The position numbers were made by a program, and so were the translations under genes. 64,000 bases of DNA from CAYQTO01 sp964420455 (lineage in GTDB: Bacteria > Sumerlaeota > Sumerlaeia > SLMS01), in assembly GCA_964420455.1 (NCBI GenBank), contig CAYQTO010000004.1:8627-72626 (forward strand). The letters are read 5' to 3'. A model generated the notes under the pieces. The model had not been told where the DNA came from, ran no database searches, and saw nothing but the letters and a program-made list of their open reading frames with translations. Positions 17,960 through 27,170 of this stretch are shown here, piece after piece. Numbering within the stretch: the first letter of the stretch is position 1; every line of letters starts with the position of its first letter.

Positions 17960-19180
17960 CTAGCGAGACCGCAACCGCCGCACCAGCTCCGCCAGCCGCA
18001 CCCACCCATCCTGGTCCCCAACCAACGACGAGGCATTGACCAGCAGCACCCCTCCGACGTCTTCGAGGCTCCTCTCCATCGCCCGGTCCCACCCCTCGGC
18101 ACCCAGGTCCACCGCCGCCCAGATGCTTCCGCTCGGTCGCACCCGCCTCGCCGCGGCAAGGCTGCCTTCGACGGATGCCCACCATGCGTAGCCAGCTTCC
18201 TCCGCCTCTGCGGCCGTCGTGAATCGCGGCTCCCAGAAGCCCAGAGCCACCGCATCCACCAGATGCCCGGAGGCGGTGATGCCATAGTCGCGTGGGAGCC
18301 AGGGGAAGTCCGCCGCGAGATCGGCTTGGGGCAGGGCCCAGTTAAAGCCCTCACGCTGGTGGAAGGTATAGGGCGCATCAACGAGCAGCACTAGGCCCGG
18401 CGGCGCCCCGGACGGATGCGCCAATAGGGTCGCCTCCCGCACCCGCATCAGCCAGGTCCTGAGCAACGCCGCCCGCCACGCGGTCCACGCGGGCCACAGC
18501 GGCCCGGCCCCTTCGCCCCCTACAGGATGGAGCCGGGGGGCGGTGCCGAACACGTCCGCCGGCCACGAGCGAACGGATCGCCCCGACCAGGCAGCAAAAT
18601 CCCGACGCGCGCCCGCCCCGGCATCCGAGGCCAAATCCCCAAAACCAGCGTTGGCCAGCACCAGCATATCCACCCCGGGATCGCGGAGTACCTCGCGGAT
18701 GAGGGCGAGGGCCCGCCGTCTTGCCTCGTCCGAGGCGGGGGAGTACCACCGCACCCCGTCTGTCGTGGGAGGAGCGACCTCGTAGCCGTCTTCCGTCCAG
18801 ATCGCGGACTGCCGGAGGTGCTCGCCGGGGGCATCGGGCGGTGCCAGCCAGGGGGAGACGACGGCGGCCAGGAAAACCCCGGCCTCGCGGGCGTCCGCAT
18901 ACTTTTCCAAGCGGGGTGCAACCATCGTCCGTCCGTCCCCATCCTGCACCTCCACGGCAAGGTGGGTAATCCCCGCGACTCGCGCTGCGCGATAGAGTGC
19001 CTGTCGCATGGCAGGGTCGTTGGTCTGGGGGCCGAGGGTCTCCTCGTTGATCCAGAGCACAGCGGGCGTATCGACGAGGGAGGGCGGCCGGGCGGCCGGT
19101 TCCGGGCCCAACGGGGCGACCGTCCTGCAGCCTGTGAGGCACGCGACGGTCACCGCCGCCAGCAGCCAGCGCCCCGTCAT
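17960..19180 (-). CDS. Lipoprotein, possibly glycoside-hydrolase-like TIM barrel
   Basis: 406 residues from ATG 19180, chosen because it overlaps the upstream stop as ATGA and begins TGRWLLAAVTVACLTGC, a clean lipobox. The body has alternating beta/alpha character: LWINEETLG, ITHLAVEVQDGDG, GVFLAAVVSPWLAP, RWYSPASDEARRRALALI, VDMLVLANAG, GLVLLVDAPYTFH, then VDAVALGFWEPRF and SIWAAVDLGAEGW. The order resembles GHL10/GH10-like putative glycosidases (a residue block after the phrase Y-P-S-D-ARR is typical), but catalytic acids cannot be assigned. Translationally coupled to the C25 peptidase lipoprotein gene, so they probably work on the same outer surface. Confidence 0.6.
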   Translation of the reverse strand: MTGRWLLAAVTVACLTGCRTVAPLGPEPAARPPSLVDTPAVLWINEETLGPQTNDPAMRQALYRAARVAGITHLAVEVQDGDGRTMVAPRLEKYADAREAGVFLAAVVSPWLAPPDAPGEHLRQSAIWTEDGYEVAPPTTDGVRWYSPASDEARRRALALIREVLRDPGVDMLVLANAGFGDLASDAGAGARRDFAAWSGRSVRSWPADVFGTAPRLHPVGGEGAGPLWPAWTAWRAALLRTWLMRVREATLLAHPSGAPPGLVLLVDAPYTFHQREGFNWALPQADLAADFPWLPRDYGITASGHLVDAVALGFWEPRFTTAAEAEEAGYAWWASVEGSLAAARRVRPSGSIWAAVDLGAEGWDRAMERSLEDVGGVLLVNASSLVGDQDGWVRLAELVRRLRSR

Positions 19181-22100
19181 GGCGTCCCGTCGTCGTCTGT
19201 CGCCGAGGAGACACGCATGAGGCTGCCCTTGAGGGCGACGGCGAAGCTCGGGGCGAAGGTTTCCGCCTCCCGGGTTTCCTTGGGTGCCTTCCACTCGATC
19301 ACTGCGGTCTCGCTCCCTTCGCCAGGAATCTCGTCCACGAGCACCTCGCCGATGAACGTCTCGTCGTTCTGCTCCGGAGCGGAGTAGAAGTAGACGGCAA
19401 CGCGCCGGGCGGGGGTCTGGCCGAGATTTCGGACGGTCCCCCGGAGCACCACCGTGCCCGGGTCGCGACCTGGCTCGGCGACGAGACCTCCGAGGGCCAG
19501 GCGGCTCTTGGTGCGGACCTTCATCGGGATGAACGCCCTTTGGTTGGATCGGTCACGATCCGGCCGCTGGAGCTTCGGGTCGATCTCGAGGGCAATCTCG
19601 TACTCCCCCGCATTGTCCACTGGGTCCCACCGAAGGGTGACAAGGCGCGATTCGCCAGGTAGCAACGGGGCGATGGTGGTGGCCTGGCGGGCGGTAAGGT
19701 CCCGGAGGGTGCGCCGCCCGCCGCCGTCGTCGCGAAAAAGCGTCGCGTCCACCGGCTCGGAAATCGTCTCCCCACGGTTCTCGACCACCGCGTCGACGAA
19801 CACCGTCACGCCATCGCTGTGGGGCTGCGGTCGCGTGGTGATCTCGCCGGTGAGAGCCACATCGGGAAGTCGCGACCGCTCGAAAACCGGGATCGATTCG
19901 CTCACGAGGGCGGATTGCCTGTCCGACGACCAGCCGCCCTCGAACTCCACAACCGCGGTCCGTAACGTTTCCCGGTCAACCTCGCCCGCAACGGAGATCG
20001 ATCGCGACACACCGCTCATCAGCTGCACCGGGCCAAAGGTCTGGGTTCCTTTCATCTCGCCGTCGACAATCAGGCGCAGCGTCCCGGTGGTGTCGAGGGT
20101 CTCCGGTGAGATGTTGGCCACATGGATTTCTCCCCGGGCCCGGCGGCCTTCCACCGCGGGAAGAACCAGCGAGGGTCGACTCTTGTCGACGACCAGGCCG
20201 CCCCCATCGTCCGTGACCACGGCATGGGTCGTGGCGCGTCGGCTCGGCAGCTGCGCACCAAGAAAGACCCCGCTGTCCGAGGGGAGTTCGTGCGTGATGG
20301 TGAACAGGCCGGCGGAGGTCGGGGACCAGGCGAACCGTTCAAGCAAGGCGGTTCGCGGGCCCACGCGAACTGGGCGCTCATCCGTATAGACGGTGTTTCC
20401 ATTCCCGTCGCGCACCGTCGTCACAAGGCGGTCCGCCGCCGGACGACCATCGTCATTCTGGAGGAGGACGGAGACCTCGACGGGTTGGCCGGCCAGTTGG
20501 ATTGTCCCCCCGATAACGTTCACTTCCCGGATCAGCAGGGGAACCGCCCCGGCGTCGGGATCCGGCAGCGCTTCGGCCCCGTCGCCCACCGGCGCGGGTG
20601 GGAACCGCAGGGTTGGATCCCCAAGCAGTAGAAACATCCGCGAGTGGTCGTCCGGGCCAATCTCCGCCTGATAGGCCAGGCGGACCAACTCCGCCAGGAC
20701 GCCATGATGGCGCACGCCGAGGAGCGAACGCGCCCGGTAAAACGCATCGGCGAGGACACTGTGACGGGTGACGTACCCCGGGCCGGAGGGCATGAAGCAG
20801 GCCACCGCACCGGACCCTTCGTGCCGGAGGAAGTCTTCCGCCAACGAGATGTTCCAGGGCTCGAGCGGATAATCGATCACCGCGTTGTTGCAGGTGAACG
20901 AGGCGACGAAGGAGAGGCGCCCGTTCGGTTCGAGACGGATCAGGTCGCTGTTGGGCGTGCCGCCCCCAAACCAGAACCGATGATTGCTCCAAAGGTTCGG
21001 CGCCCCGTGGCCGAAGAAGGCCACGGTTCCGGTACCCTCATTGAAAGCGGACTCGATGGCCGCGGTCATGAGGGGACTAACCTTGGAATCCTCCACGCGC
21101 CGGATGCGGTCCGGCGGGAGATAGTAGTTGTCCTCCCAGGGAAAGGAATCGGCAAGGAGCACCTCGTGGGGCGCGCCGGGTTGGAGGTTCTCGATGATTC
21201 CCGGTTCGAGGGCGGGAGCGAATTCGCGCGTGTCGAAGATGGTAAGGATGCGCTGGGGCCAGGATGCCGGGACATCCTGGCCTTGTCTATACATGAGGAC
21301 GTTCGCCGCCGCCGCCCGCGCGTCCTCCACGGAATGGGCGGAGATCCGCCCGACCACAAGGTCTGCCACCTCGTCCTCGCCCACGAGCCAGCTGTAGACA
21401 GAGTCGGTGGAGAACTGGTCGCCGGAGGCGCTCAGGGTGGATTCCACGAGGGGGATCGGGATGTCGTTGGGGAGGCCAAGGCGCGCCACGTCGCGGCCGT
21501 CGCTCGTTGCATCACCCAGCAGCAGGACCGCCTCCGGGCGCCGGCCCGTCCAGTCGTTCACGGCGAAGGCCAGATAGTTCCGGATCCCCTCCCAGGACGT
21601 CTCGCCGTGGGAAAAGGAGGCATAGACGGAGTCGACGGGAGTGCTCGCCACAACATATCCGTCTGTCTCCATGGAGGCTGCAAGCTCCCTGGCGACTTCC
21701 TCGAAACGCGGATGATAGAGGACGATGGCGTCGGCACCGCGGTTGGGATCGTCGAGGGAAAGATAGGCGGCCGGGATGGGGGATGGTGCGCGGTCGATAC
21801 GGCGGGTCTCGGCGGCAAGCCACACGCCAGCGGGATCGAGAGTTCCCGCGAGGACGAGGCGCCCCCGTTCGACCTCGGCAGGAAAGCGCGCGGGAAGGTC
21901 CGGGTTGGTCAGGTCCAGCGCGAGGACTTCCCCCCGCAGCCCCGTCAGCGCGAGAGCCTGCGCGCCCCGGTATTCCGGATTTCGCCGCCCTTCAAGGCGT
22001 ACCACTCCATCCTTCGCCTGGAGGATGCCGGCGTATTCGATCTCGGCATGGTCCAGATAGACGCGGCCACGCGCGCCATCGGAAGACTCCGCGGCCGTGC

Positions 22101-23454
22101 CCCCAATCCGAAGCTGCAGGCTGTTGCGGGCGGCGCGGAGGATCGCCGTCGGCAGGTCCACCGTATAGACGGTCTCCCGTGGCAGGAGCTGCAACTCCTC
22201 CAGTGTTTGCCCATTAAGCGTCGGCGCGAGCGTGGCTCCCCCGGGGGGTGGCTGTTCGTAATGCAGCGTGATGGTTGCTGTGGTGGTGGCGTCGCCGTCG
22301 CGGGGGACAAAGCCCGGCAGGTCGAACTCCACATTGACCGGCTCGAGCGGCGCCAGCGCCTTCCAAAGCCAGCGCATGTTGCGGATGGAAAGAAAGGCGC
22401 CGAGTTCCTTGAGGAATTCGTTGTCTTCTTCGAGGAGCACGGCGCGGCGGGCAAAAGCCGTGGGCGCGGGCGCCTCGTTGACGGGAGGAGCGACCCATGG
22501 CTCCGGACCTCCGCCTCCCGCCCGGCCCCCGAGGTAGTACACCCGGACCCGGGTCTCCGGGGAATCGTTGGCCTGAGCGTGGAAGACAAGCCGTGCCCCG
22601 TCGCCAAAGCCACCCTCCATCTCTCCCACACGAAACAGCGGAACACGGGTGCCGCGGGAGTAGAGGACAAGGTTGGCAGGGTCGATGGCGTCCGGGTCCA
22701 GGCCGGCCTCTGTCAGCCACGCAGCATCGATCGCCACGAGGCCGTCCTGTTCGATGCCGAGGCGCTGCCAGGGGATCAGTGGAGAGTCTTCCGGCCGCGG
22801 CTGCCATTGTGTGGGGCCTGGAAACGGATTGGGAGGCGGCGGCCTGAGGTGCGGGCGCCATGCCTCGGGGGAGGGGGCCGCAACGAGTCGCGACGCGATC
22901 CTTGGAAACAGGCGGTCGCCTAGCACAGGAGGGGTTAGGATCGTCTCGTTCGACGGGACGGGGTCATGCCTCACATGGATCGTGTAGGAGGCGTATTCGA
23001 AGGACTCGTTGCCGACCGTAATGGAGCGGCGGGAGTCGACCGACAGTTTGGCAAGTGGCAGAGAGCGGAGCCAACCCATGGGCTCCAGGGTGACCGCGCG
23101 GCGGAAAGGGACGAGAACCGAGGGGATGAGGGCCTCGCCGTCCTCGATCGCAGGGCGCTCCTCGCCGGTCAGGCGATGGCGGAGAACAAGTTCACGAACC
23201 TCAAAGTCCAGTTCGCCCGGCGGGGCCGGAAAAACGAAGGTCTCCTTTTCCCGGTGCCGTGGGTCGAGCGCCTTGCGGATTTCGATCGAGGTGGGTGTCA
23301 CCCGGACGAAGTCCGCTGGCGAAAGAACCGTCAGCGCGGGCCGTCCCTCGAACAGCGGCTCCGGGGGCGGCGCAACCACCGTCGTCCGGCGACAACCGGC
23401 GAGCAGGGCCACAAGGACAAGAGGTAGGAGCAGGAGGAGACGCGTCATACGCAT
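19177..23454 (-). CDS. Large lipoprotein with C25 (gingipain-type) cysteine peptidase domain
   Basis: 1425 residues from ATG 23454, which starts a lipoprotein signal RMTRLLLLLPLVLVALLAGC. The N-terminal 500 residues are beta-rich. About 560-950 match peptidase family C25: LLGDATSDGRD, a segment with VVGRISAHS, the catalytic His in FGHGAPNLWSNHR (about 815) and the catalytic Cys in SFTCNNA (about 854), closing with LLGDPTLRF. The remaining 450 residues look like several Ig/CARDB-type beta-sandwiches (repeated VENRGETISEP, VRNLGQTPARR phrases). It would be an outer-surface protease or a secretion-linked C25 protein. Three GTATAGAC words lie in it. ATGA-coupled to the next lipoprotein gene. Confidence 0.85.
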   Translation of the reverse strand: MRMTRLLLLLPLVLVALLAGCRRTTVVAPPPEPLFEGRPALTVLSPADFVRVTPTSIEIRKALDPRHREKETFVFPAPPGELDFEVRELVLRHRLTGEERPAIEDGEALIPSVLVPFRRAVTLEPMGWLRSLPLAKLSVDSRRSITVGNESFEYASYTIHVRHDPVPSNETILTPPVLGDRLFPRIASRLVAAPSPEAWRPHLRPPPPNPFPGPTQWQPRPEDSPLIPWQRLGIEQDGLVAIDAAWLTEAGLDPDAIDPANLVLYSRGTRVPLFRVGEMEGGFGDGARLVFHAQANDSPETRVRVYYLGGRAGGGGPEPWVAPPVNEAPAPTAFARRAVLLEEDNEFLKELGAFLSIRNMRWLWKALAPLEPVNVEFDLPGFVPRDGDATTTATITLHYEQPPPGGATLAPTLNGQTLEELQLLPRETVYTVDLPTAILRAARNSLQLRIGGTAAESSDGARGRVYLDHAEIEYAGILQAKDGVVRLEGRRNPEYRGAQALALTGLRGEVLALDLTNPDLPARFPAEVERGRLVLAGTLDPAGVWLAAETRRIDRAPSPIPAAYLSLDDPNRGADAIVLYHPRFEEVARELAASMETDGYVVASTPVDSVYASFSHGETSWEGIRNYLAFAVNDWTGRRPEAVLLLGDATSDGRDVARLGLPNDIPIPLVESTLSASGDQFSTDSVYSWLVGEDEVADLVVGRISAHSVEDARAAAANVLMYRQGQDVPASWPQRILTIFDTREFAPALEPGIIENLQPGAPHEVLLADSFPWEDNYYLPPDRIRRVEDSKVSPLMTAAIESAFNEGTGTVAFFGHGAPNLWSNHRFWFGGGTPNSDLIRLEPNGRLSFVASFTCNNAVIDYPLEPWNISLAEDFLRHEGSGAVACFMPSGPGYVTRHSVLADAFYRARSLLGVRHHGVLAELVRLAYQAEIGPDDHSRMFLLLGDPTLRFPPAPVGDGAEALPDPDAGAVPLLIREVNVIGGTIQLAGQPVEVSVLLQNDDGRPAADRLVTTVRDGNGNTVYTDERPVRVGPRTALLERFAWSPTSAGLFTITHELPSDSGVFLGAQLPSRRATTHAVVTDDGGGLVVDKSRPSLVLPAVEGRRARGEIHVANISPETLDTTGTLRLIVDGEMKGTQTFGPVQLMSGVSRSISVAGEVDRETLRTAVVEFEGGWSSDRQSALVSESIPVFERSRLPDVALTGEITTRPQPHSDGVTVFVDAVVENRGETISEPVDATLFRDDGGGRRTLRDLTARQATTIAPLLPGESRLVTLRWDPVDNAGEYEIALEIDPKLQRPDRDRSNQRAFIPMKVRTKSRLALGGLVAEPGRDPGTVVLRGTVRNLGQTPARRVAVYFYSAPEQNDETFIGEVLVDEIPGEGSETAVIEWKAPKETREAETFAPSFAVALKGSLMRVSSATDDDGTP

Positions 23455-23567
23455 GGCCGGAGAGTATAGGGCGGTGCTACCGCAGTGACCGCAAGCGCCA
23501 ACGTAAGGGCTCATCGCGTCTCAGAAGACACACGGTGAACGGCTGGGGTTTATCCGCGGGGGAGCGA

Positions 23568-24860
23568 TCAGGCGGTCGAAAGCATGTCCATCGAGCGGGA
23601 GACTTTCTCGATAGCTTCCAGGGCCTGCTCGAGCTGGGCACGCGCATGGGTCGCCATGACGCTGAGCCGGATCAGCGACCGGGTGGAGGGCGTCGCCGGA
23701 GGGACGACCGGGTTGACGAACACACCCGCATCATGGAGTGCCCGCCAGAAACGGAAGCAGTCCTCGACGGATCCAATAACCAGAGGAATGATCGGCGACT
23801 GGGAGGCACCGGTATCGAGCCCCATCCCCTTGAGTTCGTGATGAAGAAACCGGGTATTTTCCCAGAGACGCTGGATACGTTCGGGCTCGCTGATCATGAT
23901 TTCAATGGCGGCCCGGGCGGCGGCGACACAGGCGGGGGCCATCGAGGCGGAGAAAATCAACGCGCGGGCGTGGTGCTTCAGATAGTCGATCACGTCGCGG
24001 TCGGCGGCGACGAACCCGCCGATGGAGGCGAGGGACTTTGAGAAGGTCCCCCCGATCAAGTCCACCTGATCGCTGAGGCCAAAGTGATCCGCCGTGCCGT
24101 TGCCGGTCCGACCGAGAACGCCGATCGAATGCGCGTCGTCGACGAGGATCGCCGCCCGGTGCTTTTGGGCCACCTCCACAATCTCCGGAAGGCAGACGAT
24201 GTCTCCCTCCATCGAGTAGACGCCGTCCACGACCACCATCTTCCCGCCGGAGGGGGCCTTCGCCATCATACGGTCCAAATCCTGGGCATCATTGTGCTGA
24301 AACTTGTGGACCTTGCCAAAGCCCAGGCGCGCTGCATCCACGATCGACGCGTGGTCCGTCCGATCGATAAAGAGGTGGTCCTCCCGGGAGGCCAGCGCGG
24401 CAATGGCTCCAAGGTTTGCCTGGTAGCCGGTTGTGAAGACAAGGGCGGCATCCTTTTCCATCAGGTCCGCGATCATCTCCTCCAGCTCGACGTGGATGCT
24501 CAGGGTACCGTTCAGGAACCGGGACCCGGCACAGCCGCTCCCGTACTCGTCGACGGCCCGCTTCGTGGCTTCCTTGATGCGCGGATCGTTCGTCAGGCCG
24601 AGGTAGCTGTTCGACCCCATCATGAGCATTGGCCGACCATCGATGACGACCTCGGTGTCCTGGGCCGATTCGATCGTGCGGAAGTACGGATACAGGCCGA
24701 GCGACCGCATCTCCTCCGCCCGGGTGAAACGGGCGCACTTCTCCAGAATCGGCGAGGTCGCCGCAGACTTTCCAACGGCTGCCGGGGTTACTTCGCCCTC
24801 CCAACGGGAATCGATAAACGAGGATCCGTTGTCGTTGGTCCCGTTGAGAATCTGACTCAT
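23568..24860 (-). CDS. Alpha-oxoamine synthase, serine palmitoyltransferase-like (or KBL/BioF-like)
   Basis: 430 residues, PLP-dependent fold type I. Motifs: GSNSYLGLTNDPR, GSGCAGSRFLNGTL with HxELE, DRTDHASIVDAARLG, VVDGVYSMEGDI, LVDDAHSIGVLG and the PLP lysine in GGTFSKSLAS near residue 275. The C-terminal PPATPSTRSLIRLSVMA block and overall pattern are closest, from memory, to bacterial serine palmitoyltransferases, which condense serine with an acyl thioester to start sphingolipids. 8-amino-7-oxononanoate synthase and 2-amino-3-ketobutyrate ligase remain possible. There are no biotin or threonine-degradation genes nearby. An AAGG sits nine bases before the ATG. Confidence 0.85.
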   Translation of the reverse strand: MSQILNGTNDNGSSFIDSRWEGEVTPAAVGKSAATSPILEKCARFTRAEEMRSLGLYPYFRTIESAQDTEVVIDGRPMLMMGSNSYLGLTNDPRIKEATKRAVDEYGSGCAGSRFLNGTLSIHVELEEMIADLMEKDAALVFTTGYQANLGAIAALASREDHLFIDRTDHASIVDAARLGFGKVHKFQHNDAQDLDRMMAKAPSGGKMVVVDGVYSMEGDIVCLPEIVEVAQKHRAAILVDDAHSIGVLGRTGNGTADHFGLSDQVDLIGGTFSKSLASIGGFVAADRDVIDYLKHHARALIFSASMAPACVAAARAAIEIMISEPERIQRLWENTRFLHHELKGMGLDTGASQSPIIPLVIGSVEDCFRFWRALHDAGVFVNPVVPPATPSTRSLIRLSVMATHARAQLEQALEAIEKVSRSMDMLSTA

Positions 24861-25197
24861 GAAAAAACAACCTTGTGGGTGGATTCGCCGGTTCGTTCAG
24901 CGGGGGTCGCCAGCGATCGGGTCTCTGCTTCGGTAAAACTCCACAACAGCGTTCCCTCTGAATCCAGCGACTTTGCGTCACTGTCAAACCCTAACTGGTG
25001 CATCTTGGCCCAATGCGGTCTTGGTGGATACGCCGTGCACATTGGTCTCTCCCTACAGCCAACGAACCCAATGATGCAAGGTTTCCCGGCAGGGATCCGA
25101 ATCAGGGGGTTGAGGAGGAGAGGATGGCCGGGCGCCAATTGTATCTCTCAACGCCTCACTTGCCCTCGCCCCGACCATGCGGGGAAACGTGACGCCC
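24861..25197. other. Divergent intergenic region with little recognisable content
   Basis: 337 bases between the divergent oxoamine synthase and the sigma-54 activator. On the minus strand TTGACA (24982-24987) is followed 17 bases later by GATTCA, a weak promoter for the synthase. No sigma-54 -24/-12 element with correct GG-N10-GC spacing, no RNA gene and no convincing small gene were found. Confidence 0.4.
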
Positions 25198-26748
25198 ATG
25201 ATGAGTGATGCCCACAGCCTCGTGCAACGCCCTCCCGACCGGGCAGCGCTGGTTGTCCTCGGGGCCGACAGCCCCCAGCTCCGTGCCGCCCCCCAGTGGT
25301 TCCTTCATCGCCTCGGCATCCGTGCAAAGTTGCCGATCCCGTTGCATGCGGGGCGCCCCGATGGACTCGGGGCACTTGGCGACCTTGCTTCCGACGTCGA
25401 TCGCCTTAAATGCCCGATTTCCGATGCGATTGTTGAACTTCAAGGTGAGGGAGATCCAACGCAGATAACCGTTCTGGTGCAGGCGCGCCCCTCCGCCGGC
25501 GGGACCTTCGACCGACGCGCCGCCGTGGAAATGTTGTTGGACGACGTCACCGATGTCGTCCGGGAACGCCGCCGTGCCCTTGGCGTGGGGTCCTTCCATG
25601 GCCTTGTCGGGCGCTCTTTCGCGATGATCGAGGTTTATCAGAAGATCGCCACCTACGGCCCCACGGAGGCGCCGATCCTCATCACCGGCGAGACGGGGAC
25701 GGGAAAGGAACTGGTCGCCCGTGCCCTCCACGAGCGGTCCGCCCGCGCCGGCGGGCCCTTCGTCGCCGTCAACTGCAGTGCGCTTACTTCGGAACTCTTC
25801 GAAAGCGAACTGTTCGGCCACGAAAAGGGATCCTTCACCGGTGCCTATCGCCAGCACAAGGGGCGCTTCGAGCGGGCTGACGGAGGGACGTTGTTCCTCG
25901 ACGAAATCGGGGACATGCCGCTGATGAGTCAGGCGAAGATGCTGCGGACTCTTGAGGAAGGGGTGATCGAGCGAGTCGGCGGCGAGGCCGAGCGCCATGT
26001 AGACGTTCGCGTCGTCGCCGCGACCAACGTCGCCCTCGAACAGGCGGTCACCATTCGGCGTTTTCGCGCAGACCTCTATCACCGCATTTCGGTTCTGCGG
26101 GTGCATGTGCCCCCCTTGCGCGAGCGGACCGACGACATCCCCCTGCTGGTCGATCACTTCCTCGCGACCTTCAACCGTCGCTACAACAAGACCATCCGCC
26201 GTGTCACACCCGAGGCGCTGCGGATTCTGTCCGAGTACTACTGGCCGGGTAACATCCGCGAGTTGCGCAATGTCATCGAGAGACTGGTTGTCGAGGCAAA
26301 CTCCGACGCGATCGGGGGGCAGGCCTTGCGCGGCTGGCTCCGCGAGCGTGAGTACCTCATGCCGGGTGCCTGGAACGCGGATTCCGCCGACACCCCCCGC
26401 CGGCCGATTTACACCTCCGGGCCCGATGAGGAAGAACTTGGCCCCGCGCTTTCCGGTTCACCCCGGTTTGGCAACGCGTTCTGGGGGACTGTCGCCGGGG
26501 CCCCGCCGCTGTTCTCCAAACCGGCGGAAATCGGCACCGATCCCGCCACGTCTCCGCGGACGACCCAGGAGACCAATCCTGAGGAAACCGTCGACCTCAC
26601 CGTCGAGACAATCCGCACGGCCTATCGCAACGCCTCCGGCAACCTGACGAAGGCCGCCCGTCTCCTGGGGGTGCACAAGGCGACGCTTTACCGTCATATG
26701 AAGCGCCTCGGCCTCACGCGCGAGGCGCTCGAGGAGGAAGCGACGTGA
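25198..26748 (+). CDS. Sigma-54-dependent transcriptional activator (NtrC-type AAA+)
   Basis: 516 residues from ATG 25198, preferred to an ATG at 25177 because GGGGAA lies about 12 bases upstream. Residues 1-125 form an unrecognised sensory domain, not a receiver. The AAA+ domain (about 130-360) has Walker A GETGTGKE, the sigma-54 contact loop as GSFTGA (canonical GAFTGA), Walker B LFLDEIGD, and the WPGNIRELRN sensor II segment. After a long disordered linker the C-terminal Fis-type helix-turn-helix is NLTKAARLLGVHKATLYRHM. It would bind upstream of -24/-12 promoters and remodel RNA polymerase. It is coupled by GTGA to the thioredoxin-fold gene. Confidence 0.92.
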   Translation: MMSDAHSLVQRPPDRAALVVLGADSPQLRAAPQWFLHRLGIRAKLPIPLHAGRPDGLGALGDLASDVDRLKCPISDAIVELQGEGDPTQITVLVQARPSAGGTFDRRAAVEMLLDDVTDVVRERRRALGVGSFHGLVGRSFAMIEVYQKIATYGPTEAPILITGETGTGKELVARALHERSARAGGPFVAVNCSALTSELFESELFGHEKGSFTGAYRQHKGRFERADGGTLFLDEIGDMPLMSQAKMLRTLEEGVIERVGGEAERHVDVRVVAATNVALEQAVTIRRFRADLYHRISVLRVHVPPLRERTDDIPLLVDHFLATFNRRYNKTIRRVTPEALRILSEYYWPGNIRELRNVIERLVVEANSDAIGGQALRGWLREREYLMPGAWNADSADTPRRPIYTSGPDEEELGPALSGSPRFGNAFWGTVAGAPPLFSKPAEIGTDPATSPRTTQETNPEETVDLTVETIRTAYRNASGNLTKAARLLGVHKATLYRHMKRLGLTREALEEEAT

Positions 26749-27074
26749 GCAGCTATTCGGCGGGGGAGCGTGAGCTGGTTGAATTGCTGGAAAACTCCGC
26801 AGGCCAATGGACCCTTGTTCTGCTTGGCGAGCCCTGGCACCCGGGCACCGGCACGATGTCGCAGCGCCTGCGCGAGCACGGCCGAGCCATGGAGGCGCGT
26901 CTCATCGAGCTCCCGCTTGCGTCGTACAGCGACTGGGCGCGCGGGCATGGTGTCGTGGCCGTACCGACAACGCTGGTCTTTCGAGGACCCCGTCTTGTTG
27001 GCCGCATCCCCGGTATTCTTGAGGAGCAGGAGGTCGGAGACATCCTGGCGCGGTTCGCTCTCGAATCCAGCTGA
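26745..27074 (+). CDS. Thioredoxin-fold protein without CxxC
   Basis: 109 residues. The order beta-alpha-beta with WTLVLLGEPWHPGTG at the place of the WCGPC active site, and VVAVPTTLVFRGPRLVGRIPG with the cis-Pro typical of thioredoxins, supports the fold, yet both cysteines are missing and there is no Cys at all. It therefore cannot be a redox enzyme and probably is a binding or chaperone-like partner. The GTG start overlaps the activator's stop as GTGA, so equal production with the sigma-54 activator is expected. A role as its accessory or signal input is an inference from this coupling. Confidence 0.6.
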   Translation: MSSYSAGERELVELLENSAGQWTLVLLGEPWHPGTGTMSQRLREHGRAMEARLIELPLASYSDWARGHGVVAVPTTLVFRGPRLVGRIPGILEEQEVGDILARFALESS

Positions 27075-27109
27075 GCGAGCCGATCCCCTTCAACTCTCCG
27101 CGGAAGCAG

Positions 27110-27140
27110 AAAAGGGGGGCGACATCGCCGCCGCCCCCCT
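27110..27140 (-). terminator. Rho-independent terminator after the hsp20 pair
   Basis: Stem arms GGGGGGCG (27114-27121) and CGCCCCCC (27132-27139) with a ten-base loop. Read on the minus strand the stem is followed by TTTTCTG, so it terminates the hsp20 transcript; the plus-strand side has no T run but may still stop the converging transcript. Confidence 0.7.
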
Positions 27141-27170
27141 CCTCGCGCCACGATCAGGATGGCTTGTCTG

